Below are positions 58,203 to 64,000 of a stretch of DNA of 64,000 nucleotides, piece after piece. A program made the translations under genes and the position numbers. Every line of letters starts with the position of its first letter. Within the stretch, counting starts at the first letter, position 1. Source of the stretch: Massilia sp. NR 4-1 (GTDB lineage: Bacteria; Pseudomonadota; Gammaproteobacteria; Burkholderiales; Burkholderiaceae_D); contig NZ_CP012201.1 in NCBI RefSeq assembly GCF_001191005.1, positions 186,001 through 250,000 of the forward strand, written 5' to 3'. The notes below the pieces were generated by a model. That model was not told the origin of the DNA, made no database searches, and saw only the letters and a program-made list of their open reading frames with translations.

Positions 58203-59851
58203 TCCGCCCGCAAGCGCAGCCCGGCGCCGCCGCCAGCCCGGCCGCGCACTGGCGCCCAGGTGGCCGTGCGGAGCTGCGCCAGTTGCTGGCGCAGGAATGG
58301 GATGCGCTCATCGTCGGCGGCGGCATCTGCGGCGCGGGGATATTGCTGGAAGCGTCGCGCCGCGGCCTGCACGCGCTGCTGGTCGAACAGCGTGATTTCG
58401 CCTGGGGCACTTCCAGCCGTTCGTCCAAGCTGGTGCACGGCGGCTTGCGTTATCTGAAGGAGGGCCAGTTCGCATTGACGCGCGAATCCGTCCATGAACG
58501 GGAAGCCTTGCTGCGCGAGGCTGCTGGACTGGTCGAGCCGCAAAGCTTCGCCTTCGGCGACTATGCCGGCCGCAAGCCGGGCCGCCGCGCCTTCCTGCTC
58601 GGCCTTGCCATCTATGACCGCATGGCCGGCCAGCGCAGCCGCCACTACTATCCACGCGACGAGTTTCTACAACTGGCGCCGCATATCGACGCCGAGGGGC
58701 TGCGCGGCGGCATGTGCTACACCGACGCCAAGACCGACGATGCCCGTCTGGTCATGCGCGTGCTGCAGGAAGCGCAGCAGCATGGCGGCACGGCTTTCAA
58801 TTACCTGTCCGTGCAAGGCCTGCTGCGCGAAGGCAGTAGCGTGCGCGGTGCGCAACTGCGCGATGAGCTGGACGCGGGCGGCGAAACGCATACGGTGCAG
58901 GCCAAAGTCGTGATCAGCGCCACCGGCGCCTGGGCCGATGCGCTGCGGGCGCAGGGTGGGGCGTCGCGCCGTCTGCGTCCTTTGCGCGGCAGTCATCTGT
59001 TGCTGCCGGCCTGGCGTCTGCCGCTGGCGCAGGCGGTGAGCCTGATGCACCCGCAGGATGGCCGTCCGGTCTTCGCCTTCCCGTGGGAGGGCGTCACCCT
59101 GGTCGGCACCACCGACCTCGATCATGGCGAGGATCTGCGCCATGAGGCGGCAATCACCCGCGCTGAAGTGGACTATCTGATGGCCGCGCTGCGCCTGCAG
59201 TTCCCCGAGCTCGATCTGCGCGAAGAGGACATCATCGCCACCTATGCCGGCGTGCGCCCCGTGATCGACAGCGGCCAGGCCGACCCTTCGAAAGAAACCC
59301 GCGAGCATGCGCTCTGGCTGGAAAACGGCCTGCTGACCGTCACCGGCGGCAAGCTGACCACCTTCCGCGTGATGGCGCTCGACGCGCTGAAACAGGCCAA
59401 AACCCTGCTGCCCGGATGGCATGACGATCTGCGCCCGCAACCCATTTTTGCCACCACTCCAGCACCGCGCTACCAGCGCGGCCTGCCGGCCGGCCAGGCA
59501 CGGCGCCTGCAAGGCCGCTATGGCATGCAGGCGCAAGCGCTGCTGGACGCCGCCCATCCCGCCGAGCTGCAAACCATCCCCGGCACCGAAACCCTGTGGG
59601 CGCAATTGCGCTGGGCCGCGCGCCACGAAGCCGTGCAGCATCTGGACGACCTGCTGTTGCGCCGCACCCGCGTCGGCCTGCTGCTGCGTAACGGCGCGGC
59701 GGCCATCCTGCCGCACGTGAAAGCCATCTGCCAGCCGGAGCTGGGCTGGAGCGAGCAACGCTGGCGTACCGAGGAGAGCGCATATCTGGCATTATGCGAA
59801 GCTCACTACAGCTTGCCGCCAGAGCAGGAAAACAAGAGACAGTATGGCTGA
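58199..59851 (+). CDS. glpD: FAD-dependent glycerol-3-phosphate dehydrogenase (GlpD-type)
   Basis: 550 aa. The N-terminal FAD-binding motif is DALIVGGGICGAGILLEAS, and the family blocks RSSKLVHGGLRYL, GTTDLDHGED, EDIIATYAGVRPVID and TGGKLTTFR follow. It oxidises sn-glycerol 3-phosphate to DHAP and passes electrons to quinone. It is one of possibly several GlpD copies; here the setting is a flavoprotein and a kinase gene rather than glpF/glpK. The ATG overlaps the flavoprotein stop by 4 bases. The C-terminal domain (about 410-550) is a helical cap as in GlpD. Confidence 0.88.
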   Translation: MIRPQAQPGAAASPAAHWRPGGRAELRQLLAQEWDALIVGGGICGAGILLEASRRGLHALLVEQRDFAWGTSSRSSKLVHGGLRYLKEGQFALTRESVHEREALLREAAGLVEPQSFAFGDYAGRKPGRRAFLLGLAIYDRMAGQRSRHYYPRDEFLQLAPHIDAEGLRGGMCYTDAKTDDARLVMRVLQEAQQHGGTAFNYLSVQGLLREGSSVRGAQLRDELDAGGETHTVQAKVVISATGAWADALRAQGGASRRLRPLRGSHLLLPAWRLPLAQAVSLMHPQDGRPVFAFPWEGVTLVGTTDLDHGEDLRHEAAITRAEVDYLMAALRLQFPELDLREEDIIATYAGVRPVIDSGQADPSKETREHALWLENGLLTVTGGKLTTFRVMALDALKQAKTLLPGWHDDLRPQPIFATTPAPRYQRGLPAGQARRLQGRYGMQAQALLDAAHPAELQTIPGTETLWAQLRWAARHEAVQHLDDLLLRRTRVGLLLRNGAAAILPHVKAICQPELGWSEQRWRTEESAYLALCEAHYSLPPEQENKRQYG

Positions 59852-61406
59852 CCAATACATCCTTTCCATCGATAACGGCACGCAAAGTGTACGGGCCTTG
59901 CTGTTCAAGGCCAACGGCGAACTGGCCGCGAAAAGCCAGGTGCATCTGCAAGCCTATTACTCCGACCATCCCGGCTGGGCCGAGCACAAGGCCGAAGCCT
60001 ATTGGCAGGCGGTCTGCACGGCCTGCCAGCGCCTGTGGGACACGTCATCGATTCCCGCCAGCGCTGTCGCGGGAGTAGCCGTCACCACGCAGCGCGGCAC
60101 GGTGATCAATCTGGACAAGGATGGCAAGCCGCTGCGTCCCGCCGTCACCTGGCTGGACCAGCGCCGCACCGAGCAGGTGCCGCAGCTGAACGCCTTCTGG
60201 CGCACCGCCTTCAAGCTGGCGCGCGTGGACGGCACCATCGCCTACTTCCAGCGCGAGGCCGAGATCAACTGGATCGCCGACCAGCAGCCCGACATCTGGC
60301 AGCGCACCGATAAATTCGTGCTGCTCTCCGGTTATCTGAATTTCTGCCTGACCGGCCGCCATGTCGATTCCATCGGTTCCCAGGTCGCCTACCTGCCTTT
60401 CGATTACAAGAAGCACCGCTGGGCCGGCGCCATGGACTGGAAATGGCAGGCGCTGGCGATCCGTCCTGAGATGCTGCAGGAACTGGTGGAGCCGGGCACC
60501 GTGATCGGCGCCATCACGGCCGATGCATCGCGCATGACAGGTATTCCGCAAGGCGTGCCGGTGGTGGCCGCCGCCGCCGACAAAGCCTGCGAAGTGATCG
60601 GCGCGGGCGCGCTGGAGCCGCATATCGGCTGCCTGAGCTATGGCACCACGGCCACCATCAATACCACCAACCGAAAATACATCGAAGTCACGCCGTATAT
60701 CCCGCCGTATCCGGCCGCGGTTCCCGGCGCTTACAGCACCGAAGTGCAGATCTTCCGCGGCTACTGGATGGTCAACTGGTTCAAGGAGCAGTTCGGCGAC
60801 CGCGAACAGATGGCCGCCGCCGAGCAGGGCCTGGTGCCTGAAGCCCTGTTCGACACCCTGGTCAATGAAGTGCCGCCAGGCTCCATGGGCTTGATGCTGC
60901 AGCCTTACTGGAGTCCCGGCATCCGTTTCCCCGGCCCTGAAGCGAAAGGCTCGATGATCGGCTTCGGCGACGTGCATACGCGCGCCCATATGTACCGCGC
61001 CATCCTGGAAGGCGTGGCCTACGCGCTCAGGGAAGGCAAGGAGCGCATCGAAAAGCGCGGCGGCACGCGCATCACCGAACTGCGCGTGGCTGGCGGCGGC
61101 TCGCAAAGCGACGCCGCCATGCAGCTGACGGCCGACGTCTTCGGTCTGCCCGCCGCCCGCGCGCACATCTATGAAGCTTCCGGTCTTGGCGCCGCCATCT
61201 CGGTCGCTGCAGGCCTGGGCCTGCACTCCGGCTTCGACAGCGCCATCCGCGCCATGACACGCCCCGGCCGCGTGTTCCAGCCGATCGAGGCCAACCGCAA
61301 GGTCTACGACCAGCTGTACCGGCGCGTGTACTTGAAAATGTATCAACGTTTGCAACCTATGTATCAGGACATTGCCGACATTACCGGCTATCCGAAGGCG
61401 CGCTGA
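59844..61406 (+). CDS. FGGY-family carbohydrate kinase, glycerol-kinase-like
   Basis: 520 aa, overlapping the glpD end by 8 bases. The N-terminal ATPase domain has YILSIDNGTQSVRALLF, and the C-terminal part has GCLSYGTTATINTT and RVAGGGSQSDAAMQLTADVFG. It is related to glycerol kinase, but I do not see the canonical glycerol-kinase substrate motifs, so the substrate could be glycerol, an alkylglycerol or another polyol. As the third gene of the set, it would supply the phosphate ester that GlpD or the flavoprotein uses. The AT-rich 141-base gap after it holds no clear terminator. Confidence 0.87.
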   Translation: MADQYILSIDNGTQSVRALLFKANGELAAKSQVHLQAYYSDHPGWAEHKAEAYWQAVCTACQRLWDTSSIPASAVAGVAVTTQRGTVINLDKDGKPLRPAVTWLDQRRTEQVPQLNAFWRTAFKLARVDGTIAYFQREAEINWIADQQPDIWQRTDKFVLLSGYLNFCLTGRHVDSIGSQVAYLPFDYKKHRWAGAMDWKWQALAIRPEMLQELVEPGTVIGAITADASRMTGIPQGVPVVAAAADKACEVIGAGALEPHIGCLSYGTTATINTTNRKYIEVTPYIPPYPAAVPGAYSTEVQIFRGYWMVNWFKEQFGDREQMAAAEQGLVPEALFDTLVNEVPPGSMGLMLQPYWSPGIRFPGPEAKGSMIGFGDVHTRAHMYRAILEGVAYALREGKERIEKRGGTRITELRVAGGGSQSDAAMQLTADVFGLPAARAHIYEASGLGAAISVAAGLGLHSGFDSAIRAMTRPGRVFQPIEANRKVYDQLYRRVYLKMYQRLQPMYQDIADITGYPKAR

Positions 61407-61547
61407 AAAAAAATTCAAAATAAAACTAAACTTTCCCGAAAATCTCTGGATACCTTCTATTGAATCGGGTGCCTCGCTGAAAAAGCGTCGGCACTTGCCA
61501 CTCCTGCAACAGGGTGGCATTGTTAATTGTTCAATTGAAGGAATGGT

Positions 61548-64000
61548 ATGGTAGCGATTGTCGGCGGTAATGGTCTGGGTCTGGTCAACAGCACGGGGGC
61601 CACGCTGGGCCAGCGAGGCCAGTTCGGCGCCGCGCAACTGGGCAAGAATGGCGATAATGTCTACGTCAATGCCGCCACCGGCAATCTGGTACTGCAGCAT
61701 CAGGATGAATTCCTCGCCGCCACCGGCCTCGGCCAGTCGCTGATCCGCACCTACAATTCCCAAGGCCAGTTCAACGACGACAATGGCGACAACTGGAAGC
61801 TCAGCCTGTCGCGCAGCGTCGGCAATCTCACCGGCACGCTGAACGCGGAAAAGAGCACCGTCAGCCGCGTCGGCGGCGACGGCGCCATCACCATCTTTAC
61901 CTACGACCGCTCGACCCAGACCTACCGCAGCAGCGATGGCGCCGGCGCCTACGACAGCCTGAGCTACGACAGCGCCAAGGCCCAGTGGAGCTGGACCTCG
62001 GGCAGCACGCGCGTCACCGAAATCTACGACGCCAACAACGGCGGCCGTCTGATTAGCTCGCGCGACCTCGATGGCAACAGCCTGAACTATGCTTACAACG
62101 CCAATGGCTTGTTAAGCCAGATCGACGACAGCAGCGGCGGCTCGACCCTGCTCAAATACAGCGGCAACAACCTGGGCGAGATTGAAACCCGCTTTACCAA
62201 TGCCGCCGGCACCGTTGTAGCCCAGACACGGGTGCGTTATGAATACGACAGCGCCAACCGCCTGAGCCGCGTCAGCACCGACCTCACGCCGGAAGATGGC
62301 AGCATCGCCGACGGCAAGACCGTCTGGACCCGCTACAGCTACGACGGCGACAGCAAGCGCGTGGCCCTGGTCGAACAGCACGACGGCGCCCAGCTGGCCA
62401 TCAAATACCAGCAGATCGGCGCCAACTGGGTCGTGGCCCAGACCAGCGACGAAGCCGGGCGCAGCACCAGCTATGTGTATGACCAAACCAAGAAGACCGC
62501 GCAGGCCAACGATAGTACCGGCCTGAGCCGTAGCTTCACCTTCGATGTGTCCGGCCAGCTTAAAGCGCTGAGCCAGACCGACACAGTCAATGGCGGCAGC
62601 AATACCGATGGTTTCGAGTACGACGCCAGCGGCAATATTACGTCCGCTACCGACGCCAATGGCAACAAGACGGTCTACCGCTACGACTTCAACGGCAATT
62701 GCATTTATGAGCGCGATGCCCAGGGCAATGTCATCGAACGTTCTTTTGGCGGCCTAAACGAGCTGCAGACGGAAACGAAATATGTGCAGCCCGATCCCGA
62801 TGCTGCCGGCCCGGCAATGGCGGGCGAGGCCCAGACCACGCGCTACGTCTACGACGGCAAGAACCACCTGCGCTTCATCGTCAGCCCGGAAAACCGCGTC
62901 ACCGAGATGCGCTACGACGCGCGTGGCCAGCGCACCAGCACCATCACCCATGCGGCGCCGCTGTCCTTGACGCTGCCGATGACCGCTTATGATTTCAGCA
63001 ATGGTCTGGCAGGTCTAAATGCCAAGCCCGGACCGGGCAATCTTGTTGCCAGCAATGGCGCCATTAAATTCACGGCCATCAATCAGCCCGTTGTCGATTA
63101 TTTCGGCATCTATTTTGGCGCCAAACCGGTGGGTACCAACTTCCGGTTTGAAGCTACCATGCCCACCAAACCGCTGCCGCTCGACACCACCCTGGGCATA
63201 GGCTTGACCGGCGGTTCCTGGAATACGCCCAGCGCGCGCCGGCTGTCCATGGCTTTCAATGGCCATGGACTGGTGGTCAACTCCTGGATAGGCTCTTCCC
63301 CGGCCGGAAAGGTACTGGGGCCGATCAAGCCCGGCGCCACCTATGTGGTGGAAATCGAGACCGAGCAGAGCGGCATGGCGATCCTGTACGTCTACGAGAA
63401 AGGCAGCGAGCGCGCCAGCGGCTATAGTTGGCGCAACCAGTTTGCACCAGGCAGCCAGCTCGCCTTTAATGGGGAGTCGAGTGTGGGGCCAAATATCCCG
63501 GCAGGGAATGATGCCTCCATCCTGCTGGACAATCTCAGCATGACCCGCTCGCCGCAGGAAGCCGACTTGGTGACCTGGGCCAATGGCTTGAGCTCCGATT
63601 TGAAAAAGCAGGCGGTGCGTACCGACTTCGCTTATGACCAGCGCGGCCTGCTGGCCAGCAGCACCAGTTATGCCAAGCTCGATGCCACCGGCAACGGCGT
63701 CGTCGACGGCAGCCAGTCCGCGCTGCGCTACGTCTACGATCAGTCCGGCCAACTGTTGCAGTCCTTCGATGCCAAGGGCGCGATTTTGACCTGGAGTGTG
63801 TACGACGGCGCCGGTCAGGTGAGGGTACGCCGGGATCTGACACCTGTCGCGATCAATACGATTTATAACGATGTGCCCACGTTGCGCGCGGTCGGCGGAA
63901 CAATGCGTTTGACCACGCAAAGCACCACCACCTATCCTGGGGTACTGTACGGAATCCTGCGCCAGGTCATCTCGACCTACGATACCAGTGGCAAACTGCT
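61548..64000 (+). CDS. Large RHS/YD-repeat protein (3' partial)
   Basis: The frame is open from the ATG at 61548 (AAGGA upstream; an ATG 5 bases earlier stops at once) to the right edge, at least 817 codons. No signal peptide is seen. The N-terminus has VYVNAATGNLVLQHQDEFL and RTYNSQGQFNDD, a head found in large YD-repeat proteins. YD repeats then recur: YEYDSANRLSRV, FEYDASGNITSATDANGN, YRYDFNGNCIYERDAQGN, YVYDGKNHLRF, RYDARGQRTSTIT, FAYDQRGLLASSTS, YVYDQSGQLLQSFDAKG. At about residues 480-665 the repeats stop and a beta-rich, lectin-like domain is inserted. Such proteins form beta-barrel shells that often carry a variable C-terminal toxin, which would lie beyond the window. Confidence 0.88.
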   Translation, partial: MVAIVGGNGLGLVNSTGATLGQRGQFGAAQLGKNGDNVYVNAATGNLVLQHQDEFLAATGLGQSLIRTYNSQGQFNDDNGDNWKLSLSRSVGNLTGTLNAEKSTVSRVGGDGAITIFTYDRSTQTYRSSDGAGAYDSLSYDSAKAQWSWTSGSTRVTEIYDANNGGRLISSRDLDGNSLNYAYNANGLLSQIDDSSGGSTLLKYSGNNLGEIETRFTNAAGTVVAQTRVRYEYDSANRLSRVSTDLTPEDGSIADGKTVWTRYSYDGDSKRVALVEQHDGAQLAIKYQQIGANWVVAQTSDEAGRSTSYVYDQTKKTAQANDSTGLSRSFTFDVSGQLKALSQTDTVNGGSNTDGFEYDASGNITSATDANGNKTVYRYDFNGNCIYERDAQGNVIERSFGGLNELQTETKYVQPDPDAAGPAMAGEAQTTRYVYDGKNHLRFIVSPENRVTEMRYDARGQRTSTITHAAPLSLTLPMTAYDFSNGLAGLNAKPGPGNLVASNGAIKFTAINQPVVDYFGIYFGAKPVGTNFRFEATMPTKPLPLDTTLGIGLTGGSWNTPSARRLSMAFNGHGLVVNSWIGSSPAGKVLGPIKPGATYVVEIETEQSGMAILYVYEKGSERASGYSWRNQFAPGSQLAFNGESSVGPNIPAGNDASILLDNLSMTRSPQEADLVTWANGLSSDLKKQAVRTDFAYDQRGLLASSTSYAKLDATGNGVVDGSQSALRYVYDQSGQLLQSFDAKGAILTWSVYDGAGQVRVRRDLTPVAINTIYNDVPTLRAVGGTMRLTTQSTTTYPGVLYGILRQVISTYDTSGKL

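Overview
This 64 kb window is chromosomal DNA from a GC-rich betaproteobacterium, most likely an Oxalobacteraceae member of the Massilia/Duganella type. The evidence is the OmpR/EnvZ pair of RisA/RisS character, the dapC-dapD and arsC-dapE-prmB blocks, the S46 and M16 exopeptidases, the many outer-envelope genes and the high third-position GC. That assignment rests on protein character only. I see no insertion sequence, integrase, CRISPR array, rRNA or tRNA. The window is ordinary, densely packed chromosome with many short operons.

Layout. 1-4 kb: the tail of a CheB/CheR/PAS hybrid and an overlapping NarL-type sensor kinase. 4-7.5 kb: an S46 dipeptidyl-peptidase, then nicotinamide riboside uptake (pnuC) coupled to its kinase. 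7.5-11 kb: a TonB-dependent receptor behind a TPP riboswitch, then a YqhD-type aldehyde reductase. 11-12 kb: a small encapsulin-ferritin-like protein that lacks its iron ligands, and an Imm26-like protein. 12-15 kb: an ECF42-type sigma factor operon with YCII and VOC proteins. 15-17.3 kb: ompR/envZ. 17.4-20 kb: a small secreted protein and a FapA-like protein. 20-25 kb: two tandem PvdQ-type acylases. 25-27.7 kb: an HDOD protein with a CaiB/BaiF CoA transferase, divergent from cheW.

27.7-36.5 kb: yheS, prmB, dapE, an ArsC-like protein, a methyltransferase, pilU, dapD and dapC, so most of the succinylase branch of lysine/diaminopimelate synthesis is here. 36.5-42.7 kb: a DUF4153 membrane protein, a MerR regulator with a classic distorted-spacer promoter facing a small membrane protein, a VOC protein, a DHFR-like protein, an M19 dipeptidase and an RhlE helicase. 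42.7-47.6 kb: an Mla/MCE-type lipid transport operon without its ATPase, and a LysR regulator divergent from an MFS exporter. 47.6-48.5 kb: ribB behind an FMN riboswitch. 48.6-54.3 kb: two overlapping paralogous M16 zinc peptidases. 54.3-55.4 kb: two small envelope/SRPBCC proteins. 55.4-61.4 kb: an AraC regulator divergent from a three-gene operon of an alkyl-DHAP-synthase-like flavoprotein, GlpD and an FGGY kinase. 61.5 kb to the end: the start of a large RHS/YD-repeat protein that runs off the window.

The strongest leads are the TPP riboswitch on a receptor that homology alone would call a siderophore receptor, the metal-ligand-less EncFtn-like protein, the flavoprotein-GlpD-kinase operon, the tandem acylases, and the 41-bp perfect dyad next to the ECF42 operon. 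I found no system that I can call wholly undescribed.
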